DNA of 64,000 bases from Chloroflexota bacterium (GTDB taxonomy: Bacteria; Chloroflexota; Anaerolineae; Anaerolineales; Villigracilaceae): assembly GCA_016219545.1 (NCBI GenBank), contig JACRMH010000021.1, positions 62,001 through 126,000 of the forward strand, read 5' to 3'. How positions within the stretch are numbered: position 1 is the stretch's first letter; the number at the start of each line of letters is the position of its first letter. This document shows, in pieces, positions 1 to 8,095 of this stretch. The notes below the pieces were generated by a model. That model saw nothing but the letters and a program-made list of their open reading frames with translations. It searched no databases and was not told the origin of the DNA. The translations under genes and the position numbers were made by a program.

Positions 1-405
1 TCTGCGCGCCTCGCATTGACCGACCCCGAAGACCTGGTTAATACTGGCATTGAGATCGAAGCACGTCTGCCCGGCCGTCGTGAGCAGGGACTGTCCATGC
101 TTTCCGGCGGTGAAAGAAGTTTAACTGCGATTGCGCTGGTGTTCGCGTTACTAAAAGTTTCGCCGACTCCGGTGTGTGTGATGGATGAAGTGGACGCAAT
201 GCTCGATGAAGCCAATGTCGGCCGCTTCCGTGACCTGCTAGTGGACTTGAGCAAGGATACGCAATTCATCATCATCACGCATAACCGCAATACCGTGCAA
301 GCCGCGGATGTAATCTATGGAATCACCATGGGGCGTGACTCGGCCAGTCAGATCATTAGCTTGAGATTGGATCAAGTTACCGATGATATGTTAAAGAGGG
401 GATGA
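1..405 (+). CDS. smc: Chromosome segregation protein SMC, C-terminal fragment
   Basis: Partial gene; the frame is open from base 1, so the start lies outside the window. It encodes the C-terminal ATPase head half of an SMC protein. Visible are the ABC signature [10 protein letters not shown] and the Walker B strand [16 protein letters not shown], followed by the D-loop region and the H-loop in [12 protein letters not shown] dimers use ATP to drive head engagement and organise and segregate chromosomes with ScpAB. About 134 residues are present and the protein ends normally. A Rad50/SbcC-type head is less likely because the [14 protein letters not shown] wording is typical of SMC. Confidence 0.95.
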   Translation, partial: SARLALTDPEDLVNTGIEIEARLPGRREQGLSMLSGGERSLTAIALVFALLKVSPTPVCVMDEVDAMLDEANVGRFRDLLVDLSKDTQFIIITHNRNTVQAADVIYGITMGRDSASQIISLRLDQVTDDMLKRG

Positions 406-446
406 CGATCAAAGGATGAACGCTTCGCGTAAAGGATGAAGGATGA

Positions 447-484
447 AAAGCGCCCGTCTCAATTTGAGATGGGCGCTTTCTTTT
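447..484 (+). terminator. Intrinsic terminator after smc
   Basis: A GC-rich stem of about 16 bp (arms AAAGCGCCCGTCTCAA and TTGAGATGGGCGCTTT, one G-T pair) is followed by CTTTT. It lies 42 bp after the smc stop codon, behind a stretch of short AAGGATGA direct repeats. Confidence 0.85.
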
Positions 485-543
485 GCGCGTAGGGAAGGCG
501 TTGAGCTTTTTAATTATCCTAAATTCAAACATCCAATATTCAT

Positions 544-709
544 GTCGTTGCGAGCCGCCACTTTCCCTGGCACCGCCCGCCAGGGCAGGTGTGTTTTTGG
601 CGGCGAAGCAATCTCCTCTTAACCGAGCAAAACTATTTTTTGGGAGATTGCTCACCGCACTGGCGTACGGCGCAAGTGTCGTCGGGAAGAGCATCCTCCT
701 CGCAACGAC
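544..709. repeat. Inverted-repeat-bounded, MITE-like element
   Basis: The 406-793 gap between smc and the next gene holds a 166-bp segment bounded by perfect 11-bp inverted repeats, GTCGTTGCGAG (544-554) and CTCGCAACGAC (699-709). Inside is a second inverted pair, GAAGCAATCTCC (605-616) and GGGAGATTGCTC (642-653). It has no credible coding frame. Positions 561-591 recur in inverted orientation at 11370-11400 with two mismatches. The structure resembles small non-autonomous repeats of the GTCGTTGCGAG type; family assignment was not possible. Confidence 0.7.
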
Positions 710-793
710 ATAATTAATTTTCGGATAGGTTCAAAGTGGAACTTATTCTTATAATAGACGTCAGATGAGCACACATAAAAAATGGAGATAAAA

Positions 794-1198
794 ATGAAAA
801 AAACTTTACTATGGATTTCCCTGATCGTTGTCGTTGCGCTCTCAGCCTGTTCAGGCTCAAACTCATCCTCGCCTTCACTGGTTGGTGACTGGAAATTGGT
901 CTCTTACAATTCGACCCCCGCCTTGCCGGATGTGGATACTTCAATTACCTTCGATGCGAACAGGGTCGGCGGCACAGTGGGATGCAATAGTTTTGGCGGA
1001 GATTATAAGGTTGACGGGGGGCAGATCGTTTTTGGAGAGGTCGTCTCGACCATGATGGCCTGCGATGATCCACGAATGCAGCAGGAAGCCGCGGTGTTCG
1101 CAGTTTTTGTTGATACGGCAATTTTCAAGATGGACGGCGACACATTAACCATCACTTCTGCAGACAGTCAATACTATGTGGTGCTTGCGAAAAAATAA
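794..1198 (+). CDS. META/HslJ-domain lipoprotein
   Basis: Small exported lipoprotein of 134 residues. The signal peptide ends in a lipobox, ALSAC, about 19 residues in. The rest is one META domain (HslJ family), recognised by GDWKLVSYN, the GCNSFGG turn and VSTMMACDDPRMQQE. Such domains occur in envelope stress and heat-resistance proteins; the biochemical role is unknown. The start at 794 is preferred over the in-frame ATG at 782 because GGAG at 784-787 is a correctly spaced ribosome binding site for it. The gene stands alone and is followed by a strong terminator. Confidence 0.85.
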   Translation: MKKTLLWISLIVVVALSACSGSNSSSPSLVGDWKLVSYNSTPALPDVDTSITFDANRVGGTVGCNSFGGDYKVDGGQIVFGEVVSTMMACDDPRMQQEAAVFAVFVDTAIFKMDGDTLTITSADSQYYVVLAKK

Positions 1199-1226
1199 TT
1201 CAAAAAAAATATATGGGGCAACTGCA

Positions 1227-1263
1227 AGTCCCTGAAAGTCACAATGACTTTCAGGGACTTTTG
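1227..1263 (+). terminator. Intrinsic terminator, META lipoprotein
   Basis: A perfect 15-bp stem (AGTCCCTGAAAGTCA and its complement) with a 3-nt loop is followed by TTTTGTTTT. It sits between the convergent META lipoprotein and folK and could also slow transcription arriving from folK. Confidence 0.9.
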
Positions 1264-1265
1264 TT

Positions 1266-1757
1266 TTATTGACTCTCATTGGATATGGTCACATCGCCGC
1301 GCGGCACGACCCACACTTGACCCTGTACCTGTTCGGAAAAACGAGACAATTTTTCGCGACTATGGGGATGCACAAAATCAGGAATCAATTCCGCCAGAGG
1401 GACAGTCACGAAAGCATATTTCCAATATTCCACGTTGAGGGGCGTTTCGTCAAAAAGTACGATGTCAATATCAATACTGCGCGGGGCATTTTTATTTGCA
1501 TAACGGATGCGTCCCAGGTCCGCTTCGATTGGGCGAATGAACTGTTCTTTTAATTCAACGGGTCCCAGATGGGTCTGGAACAAAACACAAGCGTTTAGAA
1601 AATTAGGTCCGTCAATGCCAATGGACTCTGACTCCCATACGCGGGAGACCTGGGTGATCTTTCCATATGCGCGAAGCAATCGAATGGCTTTGGGTAAATT
1701 CACCTCGGGTTCAATGTTGGAACCGAGATTGAGATATGCGCGATGCAGATCAGTCAT
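1266..1757 (-). CDS. folK: 2-amino-4-hydroxy-6-hydroxymethyldihydropteridine diphosphokinase
   Basis: HPPK transfers pyrophosphate from ATP to 6-hydroxymethyl-7,8-dihydropterin in folate synthesis. Family motifs are the opening YLNLGSNIEPEVNLPKA, then VSRVWESESIG, FLNACVLFQT, and the signature RSIDIDIVLFDE that carries the metal-binding aspartates. Length, 163 residues, is normal. The start at 1757 is chosen because the conserved N-terminus begins four residues later; the longer frame would add 17 residues read through folB. It overlaps the 3' end of folB by 8 bp, so the two are translationally coupled. Confidence 0.93.
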   Translation of the reverse strand: MTDLHRAYLNLGSNIEPEVNLPKAIRLLRAYGKITQVSRVWESESIGIDGPNFLNACVLFQTHLGPVELKEQFIRPIEADLGRIRYANKNAPRSIDIDIVLFDETPLNVEYWKYAFVTVPLAELIPDFVHPHSREKLSRFSEQVQGQVWVVPRGDVTISNESQ

Positions 1758-2106
1758 TGCGGCTGCGTTCGATTTCCACACCAACCGATTTTGCAAACCG
1801 CACCGCACCGGGCTTTTCCACGCGGACGGACGCTTTCATCACACCCTTTTCGTTCAGGCAAATTTCAGCGAGATCGTTTGCGAGCGCTTCCACGGTCAGG
1901 CGCGCGGCGGTCTCTGCATGGGTTTGGAGCTTCTTTGCCAGCGCGGAATAATCCACACAATCGGCGATGTCATCGGTCTCTGCGGCGCGGGTCGTATCGC
2001 TGAACACGGTCACGTTGATCAGAATATCCTGCGGCTTCTCACGCTCCCAATCGCGGATCCCGATAATGCCGCGCACAAGCAGGTCTTTGATAAAAGTTTT
2101 ATCCAT
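1750..2106 (-). CDS. folB: Dihydroneopterin aldolase
   Basis: FolB cleaves (and epimerises) 7,8-dihydroneopterin to give 6-hydroxymethyl-dihydropterin, the substrate of the next gene's product. The 118-residue protein opens with DKTFIKDLLVRGIIGIRDWE, the usual FolB start, and keeps the YSALAKKL helix and the VRVEKPGAVRFAKSVGVEIER C-terminal strand. Start at 2106 has AGGAG about 8 nt upstream. It lies 14 bp after the SDR gene and overlaps folK, forming a three-gene operon. Confidence 0.93.
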   Translation of the reverse strand: MDKTFIKDLLVRGIIGIRDWEREKPQDILINVTVFSDTTRAAETDDIADCVDYSALAKKLQTHAETAARLTVEALANDLAEICLNEKGVMKASVRVEKPGAVRFAKSVGVEIERSRND

Positions 2107-2120
2107 GTGGTCTCCTAAAG

Positions 2121-2846
2121 TTAAGTCAAATGCCTGCCGCCGTCGATGTGGATGATCTCGCCTGTGATGTAAGTGGGGCCTGACAAAAGAAAGATCAGCG
2201 CATCTTCGACTTCGCCCGCTTCGCTCCAACGTTTGGCTGGGACTTGCTCAATGAGCTTTTGACTCACCGATTCATTTGCGGGCGGCAGGACCGCGCCCAG
2301 CGCCAGTCCGTTGACGGTGATGGTTGGAGCGAGAGCGATTGCCAGTGACTTTGTCATTGCGGCGAGGGCGGCTTTGGTGACGGTATAAGGGAAGTGGTCC
2401 GCGCCGGGACGCAAGGCACGCCAGTCTAGAATATTGACGATGCGTCCGTGCGAGGCTTGTTTTGCAAAAGCCTGGCTCAGCAAAAACGGCGCGGTCAGGT
2501 TGATCGCGAGATGACGTTCCCAGTCATCGAGAGTTGTATCTTGAAATGAAAGCGATTCAAAGATGGCGGCGCTGTTAACCAGTGCATATAACGGGGCGAG
2601 TTCATTTGCCCGCGAGATTAGCCGCGAAACTTCGTCAGTGTTGGAAAGGTCTGAGGGCAGGGACCAGGCTTGAGGTCCGAATGATGCGATCTCTTTTTGT
2701 AAGTCCAATGCCTCTTGAGCGGAAGTCCCATAATGGATGATGACATTCGCGCCGGCGCGTCCACATGCCAGCGAGAAGAGACGTCCCACCCGGCGCGCGC
2801 CGCCGGTGACCAATATCGTTTTTCCATTCAGTGTTTTTTCATCCAT
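2121..2846 (-). CDS. SDR oxidoreductase, probable pterin reductase
   Basis: A 241-residue short-chain dehydrogenase. Visible are the TGGARRVGR cofactor loop (positively charged, so NADPH is likely), NSAAIF where NAG is usual, and the catalytic YTVTK motif (Tyr and Lys), with IDGGRHLT at the end. The TGGARRVGR loop is shared by pteridine reductase PTR1 and FolM, and the gene leads the folB-folK operon opposite phhA, so dihydropterin/dihydrofolate reduction is the best guess. A FabG-like role is the alternative. A -10 box ends 6 nt before the ATG and no ribosome binding site is seen. Confidence 0.7.
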   Translation of the reverse strand: MDEKTLNGKTILVTGGARRVGRLFSLACGRAGANVIIHYGTSAQEALDLQKEIASFGPQAWSLPSDLSNTDEVSRLISRANELAPLYALVNSAAIFESLSFQDTTLDDWERHLAINLTAPFLLSQAFAKQASHGRIVNILDWRALRPGADHFPYTVTKAALAAMTKSLAIALAPTITVNGLALGAVLPPANESVSQKLIEQVPAKRWSEAGEVEDALIFLLSGPTYITGEIIHIDGGRHLT

Positions 2847-2852
2847 ATCAAA

Positions 2853-2861
2853 ATTGTATCA
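2853..2861 (-). promoter_or_regulatory. Extended -10 of the SDR-folB-folK operon
   Basis: Read on the minus strand this is TGATACAAT, an extended -10 with hexamer TACAAT at 2853-2858. Only 6 nt separate it from the ATG at 2846, so transcription should start at or within a base or two of the start codon, giving a leaderless mRNA. Confidence 0.6.
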
Positions 2862-2894
2862 TCCCAATTGAATTAGACTGTTATTATCTTATTA

Positions 2895-2923
2895 TTGACT
2901 TTCATTTTTAGTGGTGATAACAT
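2895..2923 (+). promoter_or_regulatory. Promoter of phhA
   Basis: TTGACT (-35, 2895-2900), a 17-bp spacer ending in TGA, and TAACAT (-10, 2918-2923). The expected start near 2930 leaves a short leader containing AAAGG before the phhA ATG. Confidence 0.7.
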
Positions 2924-2944
2924 CACGTAAGAAAGGCGAAAAAT

Positions 2945-3952
2945 ATGAACAAGAATCAACCGATCTACACCGGCGATATTGTTGAGGAACGTCTCGACCC
3001 CGCCCGCGAATATACTGCCGAGAATCAGGAGATCATTTTCTCGGAAGAACAGCATGAAATTTGGGCGGACCTCTTTGCGGGAATCCATCAATCCTATTTG
3101 ATGGAGCACCTGTGCAGCGAATATCTCAATGGGTTGAAGTTGTTGGAGCTTGATCCGCGCCGCATTCCCACAGTGACGCATCTCAATGAACGTATTCAAC
3201 CCCGCACCGGCTGGCACATCGAGCGGACCGCTGTGCGCTACACACTTGCAGATGACTGGTATGCGAAGTTTGCGAAGCACATCTTCCTGATCACTGATTA
3301 CCTGCGCACCCGCGACCAGATGGAGTTTACGCCCGAGCCGGATATGTTCCATGATATTTTTGGTCATCTGCCATTTCTCACCCAGAAATTTTACGCGCGC
3401 ATAGAAGATAAATTTGCGCCTGCCTATATAAAAGCGACAACAGCGGAAAGGGAAGTGATCAAGCGGCTGGCGTGGTACAGCACCGAGTTTGGCATTGTGA
3501 CCGAGGACAATCGCTTCAAGGTGTTTGGAGCCGGGATCATTTCGGGACGCCGCGAACTTACGCATGTGGTCATGGAGTTTTATCGGCTGGGTAAGGACAA
3601 TGTCATTGATTATCGGGGGAATGTATTTGAACAATTACAGGATCAATTCAACACAAATAAAAAAAATATCCACAGCATTATTGATGGTGTAAATGAATTA
3701 CACCAAAAGGGACAAATGTCGTCCCAGGATCAGGGGTGGAATGTTGTGCTTGCGCTTTACGATAAATTGGGCATTCCCCGCACAGGGTCATTTGGCGGCG
3801 AGGTGATCTTGATGCCCTTTGATGTTGAGACGATCGCGAGAATTCCGAAGACAGTCTATGCCTTCAACCCGATGCTTTTTGTTTGCGAGTCTCTTGAACA
3901 GATGGATGCCCTGCTTGACTCATATTTGAAGCCAATTGCGCTGAGAGAGTAA
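2945..3952 (+). CDS. phhA: Pterin-dependent phenylalanine 4-hydroxylase
   Basis: A 335-residue aromatic amino acid hydroxylase converting phenylalanine to tyrosine with a tetrahydropterin, O2 and non-haem Fe(II). The iron-ligand region EPDMFHDIFGHLPF supplies two histidines and WYSTEFGIV the glutamate; FGAGIISGRRE is also a family motif. There is no N-terminal ACT regulatory domain, as usual in bacteria; the C-terminus is longer than in Pseudomonas PhhA. Placing it opposite folB, folK and a pterin reductase suggests local supply of its cofactor. The ATG has AAAGG upstream. Confidence 0.93.
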   Translation: MNKNQPIYTGDIVEERLDPAREYTAENQEIIFSEEQHEIWADLFAGIHQSYLMEHLCSEYLNGLKLLELDPRRIPTVTHLNERIQPRTGWHIERTAVRYTLADDWYAKFAKHIFLITDYLRTRDQMEFTPEPDMFHDIFGHLPFLTQKFYARIEDKFAPAYIKATTAEREVIKRLAWYSTEFGIVTEDNRFKVFGAGIISGRRELTHVVMEFYRLGKDNVIDYRGNVFEQLQDQFNTNKKNIHSIIDGVNELHQKGQMSSQDQGWNVVLALYDKLGIPRTGSFGGEVILMPFDVETIARIPKTVYAFNPMLFVCESLEQMDALLDSYLKPIALRE

Positions 3953-3979
3953 TCAGGTATTCTTGAATAGGAAATAAAC

Positions 3980-4022
3980 AAAGCCCTTGAAAGTTACGAG
4001 GCTTTCAAGGGCTTTGTTGTTT
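3980..4022 (+). terminator. Intrinsic terminator after phhA
   Basis: Stem AAAGCCCTTGAAAG with its complement CTTTCAAGGGCTTT around an 8-nt loop, then GTTGTTT. It begins 28 bp after the phhA stop and faces the convergent transposase gene. Confidence 0.8.
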
Positions 4023-4044
4023 AATATTTATCGGCATTTGTCCA

Positions 4045-4620
4045 TCACGTGGACATGGGATTTTCTTCATCATCGCCCCAGTGTGCGGGATTGGATTCGA
4101 TGTAACGCCAGATGTTATCCATTTCACGTTCGTTGCGGATGATGTGTTCGTGGTAATTTCTTTGCCAGATGGATGTGGCGTTGTGTTCGCGTTGAATCCG
4201 CCGCGTTACCGCCATTTTATATGACCCAATGATTGCCCCCAACGATCCACGTTTTGGTCCCGCGGGACGTTCGATGATCGTGGTAGGGGCGACCCATTGG
4301 GTCGCCCCTACATGTTGCGCCGCACCACCGATGGATGCGGATCCGTCTGCGCGAATCACAATAACCCCATGCGCATGATTCGGCATGATGATATGCGTTC
4401 CCAATTCCACGAACGGAAAATGTTCGGGAATGGACCGCCAGCATTCGTCCGCGATTTTACCGAAATCGTTCAACATCATGATTTCATTTTCAATTTTTCC
4501 AAATAGACAATCCCGTTGATACGTGACGATGGTGACAAAATATGCGCCCGCGTGAGAATAGTCATATCCCTGCAGGCGGATGGATTTGCGATGATGAATT
4601 TTGGGGTCGAATTTGGCCAT
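4045..4620 (-). mobile_element. REP-associated tyrosine transposase (RAYT, Y1/HUH)
   Basis: Coding gene, 191 residues. It carries the HUH motif in IIMPNHAHGVIV (metal-binding histidines) and a downstream tyrosine in WQRNYHEHIIRNE that is the likely nucleophile; the end NIWRYIESNPAHW is typical of RAYTs. These single-strand transposases move or maintain REP palindromes. A 29-bp palindrome lies within the reading frame at 4283-4311 and adds residues VGATQWVAP. An identical copy lies upstream at 4636-4664. The start at 4620 follows AAGGCGGG; a longer frame would begin inside the upstream palindrome and is unlikely. Confidence 0.88.
4283..4311. repeat. REP palindrome inside the transposase gene
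   Basis: A perfect palindrome of 14 + 1 + 14 bases, arms GTAGGGGCGACCCA and its complement. It is in frame with the transposase and contains no stop codon on that strand. Confidence 0.9.
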
Positions 4621-4635
4621 GGGGTTTCCCGCCTT

Positions 4636-4664
4636 GTAGGGGCGACCCATTGGGTCGCCCCTAC
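4636..4664. repeat. REP palindrome between transposase and Roco gene
   Basis: Base-for-base identical to the copy at 4283-4311 (same 14-base arms). It lies between the transposase start at 4620 and the Roco stop codon at 4668, so it may also fold at the 3' end of the Roco transcript. Confidence 0.9.
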
Positions 4665-4667
4665 GGA

Positions 4668-7600
4668 TTACGAAATCACATCTGGGATCTTCGATTGCAT
4701 CAAATCATAGTGTTTCTTGCAGACCCATGTGAAATCACCAGTGTAAGTTGGAATACGATACAACCCTATTCTTTCCTGATTTGGATCAACATCACGCAAG
4801 AAACTATGTAAGGCTAACAAACCAGACCGTTCTGGTTCAGTAAGCACGCCATCCTTCAAACGACCCGGGTTGTGGACTTTGATTCCTTCTGGCAGCACAT
4901 TACTGAGTGATGTTTGTATCAAATTCAAATGATCTTTATATTTCCACTGATCGAATACGCCAGAACCAAACAAGACATTGACTGACGGGGCAACCATTGG
5001 CAGGAGGGTTTTCATCACGCCAACAATGAAATTGGCGTATGGCGCAATCTGAGCAATCCACTCTTGTGTCATCTTGAATTCGTAAACGCCCAAGCCATCA
5101 TAGACTGGATGTTGACAATCTTCGGCTTCGCACCAAAGGTGAAGTTTATATTTCTTGTTGATCCATTGCCATCTTCCGTCCACAGGCTCAACCGTAAATA
5201 AGCGCGGACCATTCTTGGCTTCATTTGCCATTGCCTTCATTGCGTTCAAGAAGCCGTTGGCAATCTGGCTGCGTAGCTTCTCGAATTCGTCACCGACATT
5301 CGCAAAGCCGTGCTCGACGGTGCTTTGAAGCTTTGTCATATTATCTCGAATATCATAGTCTTCAAAGCCATAGAGCAATTCGATAATATCTTGGCGTTCA
5401 CGACATTTCTGACAGCGAATTGTATCGTCGCCTTCATTCAAAAAAGTTCGTAATGCCGCGATTTCAAAACGACCTTCGCAGGCATTGTTCTTGCAAGGCA
5501 CGGTGAATGAATAGTGTCCTTCTAAGCCGGGCCAGTTATCGGTGATGAGTTTATCCAGCCGCTGGCGCAAAAGGTTCATAAAATATTCGGGCCAGACAGC
5601 CTCTGCGTACATGTGGAACTCGCGTCCGCGCAATTCGAGCATGGCTTCGCCGTGACTGTTATTCCGCAGGAACATCCCTTTTTGCCAGTGTAGGCTGTGC
5701 TGTCCAACTGGATAAGCATAATCATGCGTGCGGACGATCATCCATGGGACAAGTCCTTGCGGTGCTTCATCCATCACGCAGACCATGCCAAGCCTGCGCT
5801 GATTGTCTTTTGGTTCCTCTTCTGGCTGCCATGGCAAAGGCGGACGAACTTGTGGCACGTGTTGCGCTACGAGACTCGCGTCACCTTCTGGTAAGCGATA
5901 TGAAACATCATATTTCTCCATCAAGCGCAGGAAGAAAGGATAGAGATCGGGCGTGTAGCGTTGTGGTTCGTCTTTGAATGGGTGATCGTGCCAGACTTGA
6001 TACAAGCGATTGTCAGGCAGAATGCCATCCAACTCCTGGGTCTTGCGGTCTTCGAGCACGAAGCCGATGGCTTTGGTCAGCCATTCTGGTTTGAGGATGA
6101 CGTCGTCGCGCAGTTTTTCGTCGTCAGAGTAGTGGACGATATAGCCGAGGTCGTGCATGAGGTGGGCGAGGGTCTCGGTGTCGATTCCACTCAAGCCGCG
6201 CGCGGCGCAGACTCCGCTAAAAGTCCCGAAAGAGATGCGCGGTTCGGGGCGGGCGAGCAGTTCGTCGCGGGCGGCTTTCCAGTCGCGGTTGAAGCCCATC
6301 CCCATTTGTTCGAGTTTTGAGGCGTGCTCGGCGATGACTTTTTTCAACTCGGCGATGCCGACCATCTCGCCTGTGGCTTCATCTGGGACGAGGCTGTCCA
6401 CTTCGTGAAAGCCGACAATCATGTCGCCGTATTGCTGTTTGAAGACGGGCTGGTCGATGCGTGCGATGCGCTCGCCCGTTTTGCAGTGCGTGGAGACGAT
6501 GATGACGCGCGCGTCGTCGCCGACCCGCAGGCGGATCATGTTCAGCCAGTCTTCCACCTGACCCTGCTGGACGCCGCGGCGCGGCTCCCAGACCAGCAGG
6601 TAGAGCGAACGGCGGCTGAAGAAGAACTGGTGCGTGACACGGTAGACGTCCTGCCCGCCGAAATCCCAGGCGTTGAGCTGGATTTCGACTCCGTCCTGGG
6701 TAGGGTGCGGCAGGCGCAGTCCGTGAATGTCAATTTCGACGCCGTGCGTGGTGGGTTCGTGTTCCTGCGGGGCTGCGCCTGCCTTGCCTTTCAACGCTTT
6801 GAGCAGCGTGGTCTTGCCGACGTTGCCTTCGCCGACGAGCACGAGTTTGGCTTCGTAGAGCGGTTCGGCGTTTTTGAGACTGCGGAGGTATGCTTTGACG
6901 GCGTCCAGACCCTGGTCGTATGCGCTTTGCAGGGCGGGGTTGAGGGGGTTGCCGTTGAGTTCGAGGGTTCTCAAGTGCTTAAGTTGGGCGAGGGATGGGG
7001 GAAGGTCGGTAAGTTGATTATCTTTGAGATGAAGAATTTCTAAATGCTCAAGTTGGGCGAGGGATGGGGGGATGTCTATAATCTTGCTGTTATAAGCGTA
7101 AATGGCTTTCAATTTTTTAAGACTACTTACCCAATCTGGTAATTCTGCAATTTGACTATTGCCAAAGTCAAGACCAGCGAGATTGGTTAGTTTTTCTATA
7201 ACATCGGGTAATTTTTCAAAAGTTTCTTCTTTATTGCTATTACCAATCAACAGTTCTTCCAATCGGATAAGATATGCAAGTGAGGCTGGCAATGATTTTA
7301 GTGGGTTATTGTAGACGACCAACGTGTTCAACTGGGTGAGTTGTCCCAGCCAGTCTGGCAGAGCGGTCAGTTGGTTATCGGAGAGATTCAGTTTTGTCAA
7401 CTGCGTGAGTTGTCCCAGCGAGTCTGGCAGGGTGGTCAGTTGGTTGCTGGAGAGATTCAGTTCTGTCAACTGCGTGAGTTGTCCCAGCGAGTCTGGCAGG
7501 GTGGTCAGTTGGTTGCTGGAGAGATTCAGTTCCAGTTTTGTCAACTGCGTGAGTTGTCCCAGCGAGTCTGGCAGTGTCGTCAGTTGGTTGCTGGAGAGAT

Positions 7601-7838
7601 TTAGTTCTGTCAACTGCGTGAGTTGTCCCAGCGAGGGTGGCAGGGTTGTCAGTTGGTTTTTTTCTTCTTTTTTCTGCCAATCGTGTCCAAGGTCGAGTTT
7701 GCGCAATTGCTTTAGTTGACCGATAGATTCTGGCAATTCGGTTAACTTCATGTCACGGAGGTCAAGTTCCGTTGCGCCCGATTTCAGGGCTTGTTGGATT
7801 TTGTTTTCTGCTTCGAGGTAGGGTTGGATTTTTGGCAT
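4668..7838 (-). CDS. Roco protein: LRR - Roc GTPase - COR
   Basis: A 1056-residue bacterial Roco GTPase. Residues 21-300 are about ten leucine-rich repeats. The Roc domain follows, with P-loop GEGNVGKTT (336-344), switch II DFGGQ (392-396) and THCK in place of the usual NKxD. The COR dimerisation domain spans roughly 500-750 (LKPEWLTKAIGFVLEDRK). Beyond it are a probable zinc ribbon (paired cysteines ending CQKC) and about 200 residues I do not recognise. There is no kinase domain. Roco proteins are nucleotide-dependent dimers; the bacterial role is largely unknown. Monocistronic, minus strand. Confidence 0.92.
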   Translation of the reverse strand: MPKIQPYLEAENKIQQALKSGATELDLRDMKLTELPESIGQLKQLRKLDLGHDWQKKEEKNQLTTLPPSLGQLTQLTELNLSSNQLTTLPDSLGQLTQLTKLELNLSSNQLTTLPDSLGQLTQLTELNLSSNQLTTLPDSLGQLTQLTKLNLSDNQLTALPDWLGQLTQLNTLVVYNNPLKSLPASLAYLIRLEELLIGNSNKEETFEKLPDVIEKLTNLAGLDFGNSQIAELPDWVSSLKKLKAIYAYNSKIIDIPPSLAQLEHLEILHLKDNQLTDLPPSLAQLKHLRTLELNGNPLNPALQSAYDQGLDAVKAYLRSLKNAEPLYEAKLVLVGEGNVGKTTLLKALKGKAGAAPQEHEPTTHGVEIDIHGLRLPHPTQDGVEIQLNAWDFGGQDVYRVTHQFFFSRRSLYLLVWEPRRGVQQGQVEDWLNMIRLRVGDDARVIIVSTHCKTGERIARIDQPVFKQQYGDMIVGFHEVDSLVPDEATGEMVGIAELKKVIAEHASKLEQMGMGFNRDWKAARDELLARPEPRISFGTFSGVCAARGLSGIDTETLAHLMHDLGYIVHYSDDEKLRDDVILKPEWLTKAIGFVLEDRKTQELDGILPDNRLYQVWHDHPFKDEPQRYTPDLYPFFLRLMEKYDVSYRLPEGDASLVAQHVPQVRPPLPWQPEEEPKDNQRRLGMVCVMDEAPQGLVPWMIVRTHDYAYPVGQHSLHWQKGMFLRNNSHGEAMLELRGREFHMYAEAVWPEYFMNLLRQRLDKLITDNWPGLEGHYSFTVPCKNNACEGRFEIAALRTFLNEGDDTIRCQKCRERQDIIELLYGFEDYDIRDNMTKLQSTVEHGFANVGDEFEKLRSQIANGFLNAMKAMANEAKNGPRLFTVEPVDGRWQWINKKYKLHLWCEAEDCQHPVYDGLGVYEFKMTQEWIAQIAPYANFIVGVMKTLLPMVAPSVNVLFGSGVFDQWKYKDHLNLIQTSLSNVLPEGIKVHNPGRLKDGVLTEPERSGLLALHSFLRDVDPNQERIGLYRIPTYTGDFTWVCKKHYDLMQSKIPDVIS
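7341..7625. repeat. Tandem 69-bp repeats encoding LRR units
   Basis: Four consecutive near-identical units encode QLTQLTELNLSSNQLTTLP plus DSLG or close variants (residues 72-165 of the Roco protein). Three are 69 bp and one is 75 bp; the extra 6 bp is a CAGTTC/CAGTTT micro-duplication that adds Leu-Glu and breaks the 23-residue periodicity. Near identity at DNA level points to recent expansion by slippage or unequal recombination. Confidence 0.9.
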
Positions 7839-8095
7839 GGTTAAGAACTCCCTTCCAACTTACCGCTCGCTCCGCTCGGGTACAATTTCCCCCTAAAGGG
7901 GGAAGGGCTGGTAATGGTCAACGCGGGTTGACTTGCTTGGGTTTTGTTTTTTGCTTTGCTATCGATTATGGTGTATGTCATTGGAATATGCCCTTAACCC
8001 CTCCCCTTTAGGGGAGGCAGGGAGGGGTTTATTGTTGAAGCAATTTTACTCTCAATATATTATTTTTCATCCAATAATCGAATAGAATATCATTC
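7839..8095. other. Intergenic region between Roco gene and PD40 gene
   Basis: Divergent gap without a credible gene. It contains two GC-rich palindromic stretches: CCCCCTAAAGGGGG near 7890 and CCTCCCCTTTAGGGGAGG near 7997. Both look like short interspersed repeats rather than terminators, as neither ends in a T run. The distal end is AT-rich and holds the promoter of the next gene. Confidence 0.6.
8083..8088 (+). promoter_or_regulatory. -10 box of the PD40 gene (leaderless)
   Basis: TAGAAT, with 7 nt to the ATG at 8096 and no ribosome binding site between them. The transcript is predicted to start at the start codon. Confidence 0.5.

Noticed and set aside
1507..2118. 203-codon plus-strand frame across folK and folB
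   Set aside because: Antisense to two conserved folate genes; no family resemblance.
2873..3634. 253-codon frame opposite phhA
   Set aside because: Entirely antisense to conserved phhA catalytic sequence and without ribosome binding site.
4283..4311. Palindrome considered as a transcription terminator
   Set aside because: No T run on either strand, it lies inside a coding frame and is identical to a second copy; a REP repeat fits better.
7341..7625. Regular repeats considered as a CRISPR-like array
   Set aside because: Units are contiguous, coding, and without spacers; they encode leucine-rich repeats.
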